Below are positions 45,679 through 54,695 of a DNA stretch of 64,000 nucleotides, piece after piece. Location: assembly GCA_029936425.1 (NCBI GenBank), contig JAPYSU010000012.1, positions 1 to 64,000 on the forward strand, read 5' to 3'. Each line of letters starts with the position of its first letter. The first letter of the stretch is position 1. The DNA comes from Litorimonas sp. GTDB lineage: Bacteria > Pseudomonadota > Alphaproteobacteria > Caulobacterales > Maricaulaceae. A program made the translations under genes and the position numbers. Under the pieces are notes generated by a model that saw nothing but the letters and a program-made list of their open reading frames with translations, did no database searches and was not told the DNA's origin.

Positions 45679-46340
45679 GCTTGCATTTGGAAAATGACGT
45701 GGTGACTTCCGAGGCATCCATTACGGATTATGCCTTGGGTAATCTCAGCCCCGCTAAACATATAATAATGGCTTGCCAAAGCGAGATCTCCGAAAAGGTT
45801 GCTGACGCAGTTTCTTTTCAGGAAGAAATTGCCACAACCTTTTTGGATGAAACAGAATCTGTTTCTTTATCACCTCACTTTTTGGGGGGCGTGTTGGAAA
45901 AGCTACCACAAGACGAGAGCGATGAAGACGCTCGGCCTTTTGGTCAGGGCTTGGCTCCGAAAACCCTGAGATCTGTTTTAGGGCATGGCCTGCAAGATAT
46001 GAAATGGCGCTCCATGGTTCCGGGTGTCGCCGTTCATGACGTTCTGGGAAATCGCCGTTACGAAGAAGGCGAAAGGCTTTACCTTCTCAAAGCCAAGGGC
46101 GGGATGAAGATGCCGGAGCATTCTCATAAAGGGGATGAGTGGTCTCTGATCCTGACCGGGAGCTATACTATCGGGGATAAAACCTATCGCCGCGGGGACC
46201 TGCATATCGAAGACGACACAGTCACCCATGCCCCTCACATTGATGAAGGTGAAGACTGCATCTGTCTTGTGATGACAGAAGGTCCGCTGGTCATGAAAAG
46301 CTGGATCCCGAAAGTTGTGCAAAAGATTGTCGGGATCTGA
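45675..46340 (+). CDS. ChrR-like anti-sigma factor with cupin domain, zinc-finger ligands missing
   Basis: 221 aa. C-terminal cupin keeps the ChrR metal set: MPEHSHKGDEWSLILTG gives His149, His151 and Glu155, and DTVTHAPH gives His185. The N-terminal anti-sigma domain, which in Rhodobacter ChrR binds zinc with His6, His31, Cys35 and Cys38, aligns without gaps to ITDYALGNLSPAKHIIMACQ and SEISEKV, and the four ligand positions become Val, Gln, Ser and Val. It could still bind the sigma factor without zinc, or use other residues (His29, Cys34 nearby). Alignment is by eye. Ends before a terminator hairpin. Confidence 0.85.
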   Translation: MSLHLENDVVTSEASITDYALGNLSPAKHIIMACQSEISEKVADAVSFQEEIATTFLDETESVSLSPHFLGGVLEKLPQDESDEDARPFGQGLAPKTLRSVLGHGLQDMKWRSMVPGVAVHDVLGNRRYEEGERLYLLKAKGGMKMPEHSHKGDEWSLILTGSYTIGDKTYRRGDLHIEDDTVTHAPHIDEGEDCICLVMTEGPLVMKSWIPKVVQKIVGI

Positions 46341-46367
46341 CGCGCTGAATGAATTAAGCGCGCTTTT
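46341..46367 (+). terminator. Terminator-like hairpin after the anti-sigma gene
   Basis: CGCGCT (46341-46346) pairs with AGCGCG (46357-46362), followed by CTTTT. It overlaps the end of the convergent DUF885 gene. Confidence 0.5.
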
Positions 46368-48195
46368 CCCGTTCAATATATTTATCGATGACTTCGCCGA
46401 GCACGGTCATCGGGACACTGCCGCCCAGCACGACCGCATCATTGAAACGTCTATAGTCAAACTTGTCGCGCAATTCGGCTTTTGCTTTGGCGCGTAGCCC
46501 GACAATAGCGCTATGCCCGACTTTGTACCCGCAGGCTTGCCCCGGCCACGCGCAGTAACGATCGACTTCGCTCCGGACTTCTTCGGGGTTTGATCCATTA
46601 TTTGTGACAAACCACTCAATGGCTTCTTCCCGTGTCCAGCGTTTGGCATGAAGGCCTGTATCAACCACTAGGCGGCAAGCCCGGAAGGCCAGCGACTGCA
46701 GATAGCCAAGTCTTCCAATCGGGAAGTCCTCATATACGCCAAGCTCATCAGCAATTTGTTCGGCGTAAAGCGCCCAACCTTCGGAATAGGCATTAAAGGC
46801 CAGGAGAGATCGAATGAGCGGCTGTTTGAACGTATATTCGCCCTGCCAGACATGGCCGGGAATAGCTTCATGATAGGTCAAATCGGGTAGGCTGAATTTG
46901 CTGTGCAGATCTGTCGTGCGCAGATTGATCCAGAAATGACCGGGGCTTTTTCCGTCAATTGATCCGGCGCCGCCGTAAGCGCCCGGCGCGCCGGCTTCGA
47001 CTTCGGGGGCAATCCGCGTGACCTCCAGAAAACCCGGAACAAGGGTTTCGAAAGCTTGCGGCATACGTCCGCGAATGTCCGTAAGCGTTTCTTCAATAAA
47101 GGCCATGATTTCGGCCCGGCCCTTATCGCCTTCGGAAAATTGGTAACGCGGGTCTTTGGACAAGGCCGTCATTCTCTCTCCAACTGACCCGTTGGTGTAA
47201 CCCGCAGAACGAAGAATGGGGTCCATCTCCGCATGGAGATCTGCAAGCTCGTCCAAGCCCATTTGATGCACATCGTCAGGCGACATATTGGTGGTGGTCC
47301 CGGCTTTCAGCGCCCAGTCATAATAGGCGTCACCCTCCGGAAGAGCCCAAACGCCCGCATTGGATGTTGCACGCGGGGCAAGTGTTTCCAGAGCCGCGAT
47401 TTGGCGTTTGATAGCGGGCCGGATTTTTTGCTCTGCCAAAAGCGCTGCTCTTTCCCCGAAGGGCGTGCCGAATTCTGCGGTTTTCGTCGCAAGCGTTTTG
47501 ACAATACCCCAGTCTTCTGCAGGTTTTGCATCCGCGCCCTTCAACTGACCGAGTGTTTTTTCCATGAGGAAGTCCGGCAGGATAACGCCTTTCTCCCCAT
47601 TTTCGCGCACGCGCGCGGTTTCTCCGTCAAGTTGCCGGGCATAGGCTTCCATCCGCAGAAGGTAGCTGTCGGCATCCGAATGCTCTTCGATAGAATGGGA
47701 CGAGTCCAAAAAGCTGGGAATTTCGACAAAGGCCCCGGTATTTTGCGCAACAACATAAGGACTATTTCGATAAGACCAGTTTGAATTCAGCAAAGCGACG
47801 TCGCCATATGGCAGATCAAACCCTTCTGCTGCCGTCTCAAAAACGGACCGAACCACATCAAAAGTCAGCGCCTCATCTTCGGGCATCGCCGCCGTATCGA
47901 CTTGATTCAATTTGGCGAGCATAGCCCGCACATCACTTTCAATCGCCGCTTGTCCGGCGGGCGACCTGTCGGTCAATTGAGATTTAAGATAACGATATTT
48001 ACCCGTATCAATTCCGGCGCTCGACGCTGTCTCGGGGTAGGCGTTCAGAAGAAGGTCTGTCGCCTGATCCATCAAATCCATATCGGACTGCGGCGCCGCT
48101 CCAGTGGATTGCGTGGCGCATCCGGTAAAGGCCAAGGCAGAGGTTGCGGCGGCCGCCGCAGAGGTTTGAAGGAGGGTGCGACGGGAAACTGACAT
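46354..48195 (-). CDS. DUF885 family lipoprotein, probable metallopeptidase, Tat-exported
   Basis: About 613 aa from the ATG at 48195, which begins MSVSRRTLLQTSAAAAATSA, a twin-arginine signal, with lipobox LAFTGC just after. The frame upstream to 48237 adds a stretch with no signal. DUF885 proteins have an HExxxGH zinc motif, here YHEAIPGHVWQGEYTF (about residues 433-448), and SEGWALYAEQIADELG with the third Glu. Relatives are thought to be peptidases or esterase-like; substrate unknown. Located with no close partner on this strand. Confidence 0.9.
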   Translation of the reverse strand: MSVSRRTLLQTSAAAAATSALAFTGCATQSTGAAPQSDMDLMDQATDLLLNAYPETASSAGIDTGKYRYLKSQLTDRSPAGQAAIESDVRAMLAKLNQVDTAAMPEDEALTFDVVRSVFETAAEGFDLPYGDVALLNSNWSYRNSPYVVAQNTGAFVEIPSFLDSSHSIEEHSDADSYLLRMEAYARQLDGETARVRENGEKGVILPDFLMEKTLGQLKGADAKPAEDWGIVKTLATKTAEFGTPFGERAALLAEQKIRPAIKRQIAALETLAPRATSNAGVWALPEGDAYYDWALKAGTTTNMSPDDVHQMGLDELADLHAEMDPILRSAGYTNGSVGERMTALSKDPRYQFSEGDKGRAEIMAFIEETLTDIRGRMPQAFETLVPGFLEVTRIAPEVEAGAPGAYGGAGSIDGKSPGHFWINLRTTDLHSKFSLPDLTYHEAIPGHVWQGEYTFKQPLIRSLLAFNAYSEGWALYAEQIADELGVYEDFPIGRLGYLQSLAFRACRLVVDTGLHAKRWTREEAIEWFVTNNGSNPEEVRSEVDRYCAWPGQACGYKVGHSAIVGLRAKAKAELRDKFDYRRFNDAVVLGGSVPMTVLGEVIDKYIEREKRA

Positions 48196-48303
48196 ATCAG
48201 GCCTTTGTAAAATTTCAGACACGCAAATATCTGACACGCCCTTCCAAGCAAATCAAACGCTTGGAAAGACGCATTTTAGAAAAACCTACCTTATTAGAAT
48301 AAC

Positions 48304-51147
48304 CTACCCGTAGGCGTCGTAATGGTGTGTAATCGCGATGGTGATTTGGCGGACCAATTCAGACGCCCTTTGAAGAGGTTTGATGATGGTGCCTGAAATA
48401 TGCGGATATCCGCCTGAGCCGCCCACTTTCACACCTGATTTTTCCACCAGATCTTCTGTCCAGCTGAGAGCGTCGCGTTTCTCCGGATAACGCTGGCGCA
48501 AATCTTCCAGAATAGAATCAATCTGAAAGGTCTGAAGTCTCTGCAGAACATTCATCTGCGACGTATTTTCGTCGCCGATGGCGGGAAGGTCCGTGACAAT
48601 AATCATCATTTTCATCACGATTGCGAGACGCAGCGCATGTAAAATCTTGAGAGTCTCCGGGTCACAATCCGTACAGGCCAGATCACTTTGGCCCAATGTC
48701 GCCTGTGCATTATACTGATCCATGCGAAGGCGGTTTGCCAAATCCATAATTTGGGAACGCCAATTGGACTGGCTGAGTGTGTCCGCGACAATTAAAGAAC
48801 GCTCCGCCAAGACAGGCTCATTCCCAGAAAGGGCGCGGCTGATCCAGAATCCCGGATCAAACAATCGGCCATAAGCCGTCAGGGCTGAAAACTGGGTCCG
48901 GCCCATAGAGGTAGCCGCGAGGCGGAAAATACTGCGCGCTCTGGCCGAGGTTTCGAGCAAATTCTCGAATTTTTCGCTATCAATCGCCGCGGCTCGGCCG
49001 ATACCGAAGATGATATTCGCCGGCGTTCCGAATTGCTGCAAAATTGCATTGTGAGGGATAGCGCGTAGCTGCCGGGGATTGAACATATCCGCGCCGCTGC
49101 CAGGGGACGCCCGTTTAACGGCGCGTGACCCGGTTGGGATCAAGAGGTTCTGACCAAATCCGCCTAGGAGGGTGATATAATTCGGGTCTCTATAAAGGCT
49201 GTCCTGTTCTGACCCGATAGTTCGGAAAATATCCCAGGAGAAATCATTCTCAGTGTAAAAGCTGTCATCTTCCGCCTCGCTTCGGTCCGCATATCGCGCC
49301 GCGACCAAAGAGTGAGTGGTGGCACCAGAAAGGGAAGGCGTCTGGAACCAGAGAAATCCGTCTCCGCCCTGAAAACTCACTTCATGGCATAAATGTACGC
49401 CGCGTTTTTCAAATTGATGAATCGCCCAGGGGCTCATCGCGTAATCAACGCGTTCCTGAATATTCCCGGGGTGACCTCCGCGTCCTAGCCCTTCGCCGTG
49501 AGTGTTAAAAACAAGCGCGGTCACGTCCTGCATTTCATTCTTTTCCATCTGATGGGCGAAATGAGAATGAAGTCGCTCAATGGCGAGCGTGGCCGGAATT
49601 TGTCCCATAAAACGCCCGGCATCGGAGAAGCCGGTCTGTATGGCGAACACGCCGCGGGATTTCACATAGTCCTTATAAACCGGATTGCTCAGCATTTTAC
49701 CGATAATCCGCCCGCCATTATTGAGCGCGTCTGCCGTCTCAAACAGCGGAGAAATATCCAGATGGTTTTCCAGCCCGTAGAGACGCGCCAGATAAAGTAC
49801 GCCAAGCGGAACAAGGCTGTCTTCGGTCTCTGCGATCAATAAGCGTATAGGAGTCTTGTCGTCGATATATTTATGCATTTGCGCCGAAAGGATCATTTTC
49901 TCATGCGCAGTGCTTTTTTCCAGAGCGAGAGACGCAAAATTTACCGGCTGGGCTTTCACCGATTTCGTCAGCTTGGTCGCTTTATTGAGTAAGGTCCGAT
50001 TGTCGGAAGATTGCTGATCCATGCCGAAAATAGGACGAATTGCGGACAGAACATGACGGGCATTCAAGCGGAAGTGAATCCGCGCGGTCCCCAAGCCAAA
50101 AGCGACCATTTGCGCCCGTAAAACAATCAGACTGGATGTCAGACTTTCATCTGCCCCCTCAATGGCTTTGCCAATGAGCTCAATTGCCAAGTCGAGATTT
50201 GTGAAACGCCGTGTGGAATCCCGCGTTAGATTATTTGCTGCAGCGACCAAATTTTCGGGCTGGGTAATATCTTTTTCGAACAGCGTCAGATCGCGTTTAG
50301 CGCTGGATTGGGCATCGGAAAGCTTGTCAATCAGCGTCTCTAGAGCCTCTTCACTTTTGGCTTCGAGGTTTCCTTTGGTTTGCAGAGCCTGCGCCGTTTT
50401 GAGATAGCGCCCCAATTGCATATGCTTTTCGGTCAGGCGAAGACGGAGGGCGTCTCCCCAGGAAATATCGGTTCGGCCATCAATATCATATCCCACCCAG
50501 CTATAGGCATCGGCGAGATGAGGTGTCAGCTCTGTCCAGTTCTTTTCAAAGTTTTTCTGAGCCACATCGAGTATTTTGGTGTTTATACGATTTAAAGACT
50601 CTTGAATGCGCTCCAATGTCGCTTGTGTATCCTCATGCTCTTCCAACAGAGTTGGCGCGCGTTTCGGCAGATAGGGATAGGATTTTAGTTCTTCAGCTTC
50701 TTCGTCAAACTCACCGTCTTTTTTTGAAGCCAAGGCTCCAAGACAATTTCGGATATCGCGGGAGAGGGAAAAAGTGGGATGGGCGGTCAGCACAATTCCC
50801 AAGCCAGGTGTCTCCGCCCAGGCTTTAAAACTTTCCCAGCCTTTACTGGCTTGCGCCTTGGCAATCTCGGTAACTTTGGCTTCAAGCGCTTCAACCTGTT
50901 CCAGCCCCGAGCGCCGCCGCAGGCGCCGAATACGCTCTATAGCGCCTCTGTCTGAAAGCTGTTTGACAAGTTCTTCGATATGGCGGAAGGCGAGTTTACG
51001 TTCCTCCACATCTTTGGAAATATCATAAGCCAGCACCTTGACCGCATTGGCCTGCGGATCCTGATCCATATCTTTTTTATGTTCTGAAAGCCGCTTTTGC
51101 AGACGTTCCAGAAGTTCATCGGATTTAATTGCGCGTGTAATTGTCAT
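48304..51147 (-). CDS. Divergent phosphoenolpyruvate carboxylase homologue
   Basis: About 947 aa from the ATG at 51147 (AGGACTT before it), which begins MTITRAIKSDELLERLQKRL; the frame runs to 51210 without conserved residues. PEPC makes oxaloacetate from PEP and bicarbonate. GLGIVLTAHPTFSLSRD keeps the catalytic His of TAHPT and RAIP in LRAIPHNAILQQFG fits. But GYSDSxKD reads GFSDAGRFMG (Lys to Arg), the loop FHGRGGxxGRGG reads NTHGEGLGRGGHP (first Arg lost), TEQGE reads SFQGGDG, and the C-terminal RNTG is replaced by HHYDAYG. It may be a real but distant PEPC or a relative with another activity. 5 nt after gap, likely co-transcribed. Confidence 0.75.
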   Translation of the reverse strand: MTITRAIKSDELLERLQKRLSEHKKDMDQDPQANAVKVLAYDISKDVEERKLAFRHIEELVKQLSDRGAIERIRRLRRRSGLEQVEALEAKVTEIAKAQASKGWESFKAWAETPGLGIVLTAHPTFSLSRDIRNCLGALASKKDGEFDEEAEELKSYPYLPKRAPTLLEEHEDTQATLERIQESLNRINTKILDVAQKNFEKNWTELTPHLADAYSWVGYDIDGRTDISWGDALRLRLTEKHMQLGRYLKTAQALQTKGNLEAKSEEALETLIDKLSDAQSSAKRDLTLFEKDITQPENLVAAANNLTRDSTRRFTNLDLAIELIGKAIEGADESLTSSLIVLRAQMVAFGLGTARIHFRLNARHVLSAIRPIFGMDQQSSDNRTLLNKATKLTKSVKAQPVNFASLALEKSTAHEKMILSAQMHKYIDDKTPIRLLIAETEDSLVPLGVLYLARLYGLENHLDISPLFETADALNNGGRIIGKMLSNPVYKDYVKSRGVFAIQTGFSDAGRFMGQIPATLAIERLHSHFAHQMEKNEMQDVTALVFNTHGEGLGRGGHPGNIQERVDYAMSPWAIHQFEKRGVHLCHEVSFQGGDGFLWFQTPSLSGATTHSLVAARYADRSEAEDDSFYTENDFSWDIFRTIGSEQDSLYRDPNYITLLGGFGQNLLIPTGSRAVKRASPGSGADMFNPRQLRAIPHNAILQQFGTPANIIFGIGRAAAIDSEKFENLLETSARARSIFRLAATSMGRTQFSALTAYGRLFDPGFWISRALSGNEPVLAERSLIVADTLSQSNWRSQIMDLANRLRMDQYNAQATLGQSDLACTDCDPETLKILHALRLAIVMKMMIIVTDLPAIGDENTSQMNVLQRLQTFQIDSILEDLRQRYPEKRDALSWTEDLVEKSGVKVGGSGGYPHISGTIIKPLQRASELVRQITIAITHHYDAYG

Positions 51148-51152
51148 AAGTC

Positions 51153-52163
51153 CTATAAGTGTTTGGCGATTTCCGCGGCTGTATCGAGCATGCGGTTGGA
51201 AAAGCCCCATTCATTGTCATACCAGCTAAGCACGCGGATCATTTTGTCATGCATGACGACGGTTTCGCCGTTCAAAAAGCTGGAGGAATGTGGATCGTGG
51301 TTAAAGTCAATTGAAACAGTCTGGTCCTCTATAACTTGCATAACGCCCTTCAACGCGCCATTGGCGGCTTTGGCAAAGGCGGCGTTTACGTCGTCAACAG
51401 AGGCAGACTTGGTTGTATTCACGACCAAATCGACAACGGATACATTCGGGGTCGGAACGCGTATGGCTTTGCCGTCGAGTTTCCCTTCCAGTTCCGGCAT
51501 AACCAGACCTATCGCTTTTGCTGCGCCAGTAGAAGTCGGGATCATAGACAGGGCCGCCGCGCGTCCGCGATTATAATCTTTGCGATGTATCGTATCCAGC
51601 GTCGGCTGATCCCCAGTATAGGCATGTACTGTCGTCATGAAGCCGGATTCAATCCCGAAAGCGTCATTAAGCGTTTTAGCGAGGGGGGCTAACGCATTGG
51701 TTGTGCAGGAGCCGTTTGAGACAACGACATCGTCTTTTGTAAGGGTGTCGTGATTTACGCCGTAAACAATGGTTTTATCCGCATTGGCGCCCGGCGCTGA
51801 AATCAGAACGCGCTTGGCTCCGGCGTCTAGATGTTTAGCCGCGGCGTCTCGTGAGGTAAAAATTCCTGTACATTCCAGAACGATATCTACCTGATTATCC
51901 GCCCAGTTCTGATCTTCCAGATTACGGACAGACGTAACCTGTATCGGGCCGTGACCTATGTCCAGGCTGTCTTCCGAAGCTTTTATCGTGCCGGGAAAAC
52001 GCCCGTGAACTGAGTCATATTTCAATAGATGCGCTAGATTATCGGTTGAAGACAGATCGTTAATGGCAACAACCTGAAGGTCATCGCGGCCTTGCTCATA
52101 CAGGGCGCGCAGCACATTGCGGCCAATGCGTCCAAAACCGTTGATAGCGAGGCGAGTGGTCAT
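51153..52163 (-). CDS. gap: Glyceraldehyde-3-phosphate dehydrogenase, type I
   Basis: 336 aa. NAD-type Rossmann start LAINGFGRIGRNVLRALYEQ with VVAINDLSSTDNLAHLLKYD, active-site Cys in VSNGSCTTNALAPLAKTLND, MTTVHAYTGDQPTLD with its His, and RAAALSMIPTSTGAAKAIGL. The C-terminal VLSWYDNEWGFSNRMLDT is standard. Good AAGGAA ribosome-binding site. Promoter and an operator-like palindrome lie about 60-90 nt upstream. Directly followed by the PEPC homologue. Confidence 0.97.
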   Translation of the reverse strand: MTTRLAINGFGRIGRNVLRALYEQGRDDLQVVAINDLSSTDNLAHLLKYDSVHGRFPGTIKASEDSLDIGHGPIQVTSVRNLEDQNWADNQVDIVLECTGIFTSRDAAAKHLDAGAKRVLISAPGANADKTIVYGVNHDTLTKDDVVVSNGSCTTNALAPLAKTLNDAFGIESGFMTTVHAYTGDQPTLDTIHRKDYNRGRAAALSMIPTSTGAAKAIGLVMPELEGKLDGKAIRVPTPNVSVVDLVVNTTKSASVDDVNAAFAKAANGALKGVMQVIEDQTVSIDFNHDPHSSSFLNGETVVMHDKMIRVLSWYDNEWGFSNRMLDTAAEIAKHL

Positions 52164-52474
52164 ACTATTTCCTTTTTAGGTGCGAAATCGTGATAAAATT
52201 TTCAGATTCGTTATTGCACGCAATATATTGTCCTGACAGCGCTGTCAGCAATTGAATGGATTTTATGTCCGAAACTGTATTTTGTTCCACTATATGAGGT
52301 CAAATATGTCAAGGCTAGTTCCATTGTAGTAAGTCTTGAAGCGCGGGAAGAGTCGAACGGGCGTTGAAGAAATGAGCGCTTTTATGTCTTTGCCTTGAAA
52401 AAAGGCGAAACGATTAAAAAATGTGCTTGTGTTGTGACATTTAAATTCTGACTGGCTTCTGGAAGAGGGATAAA
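52164..52474. promoter_or_regulatory. Divergent region between gap and the FAD oxidoreductase gene
   Basis: 311 nt. The part near gap holds its promoter and the palindrome at 52233-52248. The part near the plus-strand gene has a good GGAAGAGGGATAAA ribosome-binding site, but I cannot place a promoter with confidence. A 65-residue minus-strand frame here shows no protein features. Confidence 0.5.
52222..52251 (-). promoter_or_regulatory. Promoter of gap with a perfect 16-bp operator-like palindrome
   Basis: On the minus strand TTGCTG (plus 52246-52251) is the -35, an 18-nt spacer follows, and TATATT (plus 52222-52227) is the -10. CTGACAGC-GCTGTCAG at plus 52233-52248, perfect over 16 bp with a central CG, fills the spacer and touches the -35. 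The shape is that of LacI-family operators, so repression by a sugar- or metabolite-sensing regulator is likely; the regulator is not in the window. Confidence 0.65.
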
Positions 52475-53470
52475 ATGAGAATTGCAATTATCGGAGCCGG
52501 CGTCTCAGGACTGTGCGCGGCGCAGGAACTAAATAAAGCTGGCTACAGTGTGACGCTGTTTGAAAAATCCCGAGGGGTTGGGGGCCGTTTATCGACACGA
52601 TACGCCGGCCCTTACGAATATGACCACGGAGCGCAATATTTTACGGTGAAAGATGATCGCTTTCGTGCTCTCGTAGATAAAGCTGAAACAAATGGCGCCG
52701 TTTCCCGGTGGGCGGGGCGCGCCCTCTATTTGAAAACAGGACTGTTGACCTCAGATACGGGAGGAGAAAGGTGGGTCGGAACGCCCCGTATGAACAGTTT
52801 TGCGAAATTCCTCGCCGATGGCTTGAATATTGTCACTCATCACAGGGTATCGTCATTGAAGCGCGACGATGATGGATTATGGACTCTGGGCTTTGAAGAA
52901 AGTGAAAACGGGACTTCCCAGGATAGAAGTGGGTTTGACAGCGTCATTTGCACGACCCCGCCAAAGCAGGCTTTGGCTCTCTTACCCAATGATTTTGCAG
53001 ATATTGAGAGTTTGAAAGCCGCCAAAATGGAGGCGTGCTATGCTCTGATGATCGGGCTAACGGGCCCAATTGATCCCGGATGGGAGAGCCTGCGCGTGAG
53101 TGACCTGCCTGTCACGTGGCTGGCGGTAAACAGCGCCAAGCCGAACAGGGCAGATAATATGGGGACTATTGTGGCCCACGCGTCTGGCGAGTGGTCTAAC
53201 AATAATATCGACTCCAACCGGGATGAGGTGCAAGCGACTATGATGGAAATCACCGCGGCTCTCACCCGCCTCGATTTAACTCAGCCGGAGCATGTCAGCC
53301 TGCACCGCTGGCTCTATGCGAGTGTCGCAAATTCTCCTGAAAAACTGTTTTTATGTGATCCTGACAAGAAGCTTTTCGTGATCGGCGATTGGTGCCAAGG
53401 CGGCCGCGTCGAGGGCGCCGCTCTGTCAGGTTTTGCTGTGGCCGATCACATTCTTCAAAAAGAAGGATAG
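52475..53470 (+). CDS. FAD-dependent amine oxidoreductase, renalase-like
   Basis: 331 aa. Dinucleotide-binding GAGVSGLCAAQELNKAGYSV at residues 7-26, then EKSRGVGGRLSTRYAGPYEY (RxGGR motif), YDHGAQYFTV and a C-terminal FAD-contact GDWCQGGRVEGAALSGFAVA. This is the small NAD(P)/FAD protein family related to renalase and bacterial NADH-isomer oxidases; substrate unknown. Short signal-like N-terminus is just the Rossmann strand, so it is cytoplasmic. 42 nt before the next gene on the same strand. Confidence 0.88.
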   Translation: MRIAIIGAGVSGLCAAQELNKAGYSVTLFEKSRGVGGRLSTRYAGPYEYDHGAQYFTVKDDRFRALVDKAETNGAVSRWAGRALYLKTGLLTSDTGGERWVGTPRMNSFAKFLADGLNIVTHHRVSSLKRDDDGLWTLGFEESENGTSQDRSGFDSVICTTPPKQALALLPNDFADIESLKAAKMEACYALMIGLTGPIDPGWESLRVSDLPVTWLAVNSAKPNRADNMGTIVAHASGEWSNNNIDSNRDEVQATMMEITAALTRLDLTQPEHVSLHRWLYASVANSPEKLFLCDPDKKLFVIGDWCQGGRVEGAALSGFAVADHILQKEG

Positions 53471-53512
53471 CGCGCCTTGTAAGTCTGCGGCCAAAGGCCT
53501 ATCTGCGCCGTC

Positions 53513-53974
53513 ATGACCAAAGCACAAACATACCAGGAAGTACTGGAAGAAATCAAAGCCGTGATAGAGGGCGAAACGTCTATGACCGCTCGATATGCCA
53601 CGGCGTCTTGCCTGTTGGCGCAACGCTTTGATTACTTTTTCTGGACCGGGTTTTACGAGGTTGATCCGCTCAAAAATGATGAGCTTGTCGTGGGGCCTTA
53701 TCAAGGCACATTGGGTTGCCTGCGGATTCCGTTTTCGCGGGGTGTGTGCGGGGCTTGTGCGACACAGAAAAAGACAATCATAGTCGAGGATGTTCATGCC
53801 TTTCCCGGCCACATTGCCTGTGACAGTCAAACCAATTCCGAAATTGTCGTTCCCGTTCTTGATAAAGACGGCGAGCTTGCGGCTGTTTTGGATGTGGACA
53901 GCACATCGCTCAATTCATTCGATGCGGAAGATCAAAAAGGCTTGGAAGCCATCGCGGCTATTTTGCACATATAG
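53513..53974 (+). CDS. msrC: Free methionine-(R)-sulfoxide reductase (GAF domain)
   Basis: 153 aa single GAF domain. LVVGPYQGTLGCLRIPFSRG, VCGACATQKKTIIVEDVHAF and GHIACDSQTNSEIVVPVLDK give the three Cys (LGC, GVC, IAC) of the YebR/fRMsr family. Reduces free Met-R-sulfoxide using thioredoxin. Convergent with the LOG-family gene 7 nt downstream. Confidence 0.92.
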   Translation: MTKAQTYQEVLEEIKAVIEGETSMTARYATASCLLAQRFDYFFWTGFYEVDPLKNDELVVGPYQGTLGCLRIPFSRGVCGACATQKKTIIVEDVHAFPGHIACDSQTNSEIVVPVLDKDGELAAVLDVDSTSLNSFDAEDQKGLEAIAAILHI

Positions 53975-53981
53975 ACAGCAA

Positions 53982-54629
53982 TTAAACCCGTTTTTTCAAC
54001 TCTTCCGTCTTACTCAATTTAAGCGGCTCCCGATAACGAGGCTCCGTTATTTCTCTCTCGGCGATAGTAAAAGCTTCTTCTATCGAAGAGGCCGAGAGAA
54101 GGTCATCCCGGGTCGACTCACTCGCAAATCCGGAATCGACGACATGGTGAAATGTTGCAAGGAGAGTTTCCCAATATCCCGTATCACTCAAAAAAATAAC
54201 GGGCTTCACATGAAGGTTCAGACGCAGCCACGATAATATCTCGACAGCTTCTTCCAGAGTGCCGATTCCGCCGGGCAGAACGATGAAAGCATCGGCCTGC
54301 TCAAACATGGAGATTTTGCGCTCATGCATGGTCTCGACGAATTCATGTTCTACGCCAGAAACGGTCTTCTCTGCTTCCTTTAGAAAATTTGGCATGACCC
54401 CTGTGACCGGGGCGCCGCCCTGATGCGCGGCTCTTGCGACAGCTCCCATCAGGCCTAACCCGCCGCCCCCATAAACAAGTTTGTGGCCCCTGCGGGCGAT
54501 TTCAGTTCCCAGATTTCTGGCCAGAACCATATGTCTCGGATCCTTACCCGGACTTGCGCCGCAAAAGACGCAGAGAGTTAGAGCGCCCGTTTTTTCAGCG
54601 CTGTCGGATTTTTCAGTTTTATTTGTCAT
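53982..54629 (-). CDS. LOG-family (TIGR00730) Rossmann protein
   Basis: 215 aa from ATG 54629 (a GTG at 54632 is also in frame; GGGGAGG is close by). LCVFCGASPGKDPRHMVLAR, VYGGGGLGLMGAVARAAHQG, and the PGGIGTLEEAVEILSWLRLN motif that binds the nucleotide phosphate identify the family. Known members release cytokinin-type bases from nucleoside 5'-monophosphates, and bacterial ones act as nucleotide hydrolases. Residues 1-16 are extra and polar. Diverges from the next gene by 66 nt. Confidence 0.92.
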   Translation of the reverse strand: MTNKTEKSDSAEKTGALTLCVFCGASPGKDPRHMVLARNLGTEIARRGHKLVYGGGGLGLMGAVARAAHQGGAPVTGVMPNFLKEAEKTVSGVEHEFVETMHERKISMFEQADAFIVLPGGIGTLEEAVEILSWLRLNLHVKPVIFLSDTGYWETLLATFHHVVDSGFASESTRDDLLSASSIEEAFTIAEREITEPRYREPLKLSKTEELKKRV

Positions 54630-54695
54630 CACCTCCCCTTATGCCTTGAATGAAGCGCCAATCAAGCGCTCGCAAAAGGAGATTTGTAAAAAATC

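Noticed and set aside
52290..52487. 65-residue minus-strand frame between gap and the FAD oxidoreductase
   Set aside because: No recognisable domain, and it runs into the start of the conserved plus-strand gene; the region is better explained as regulatory.
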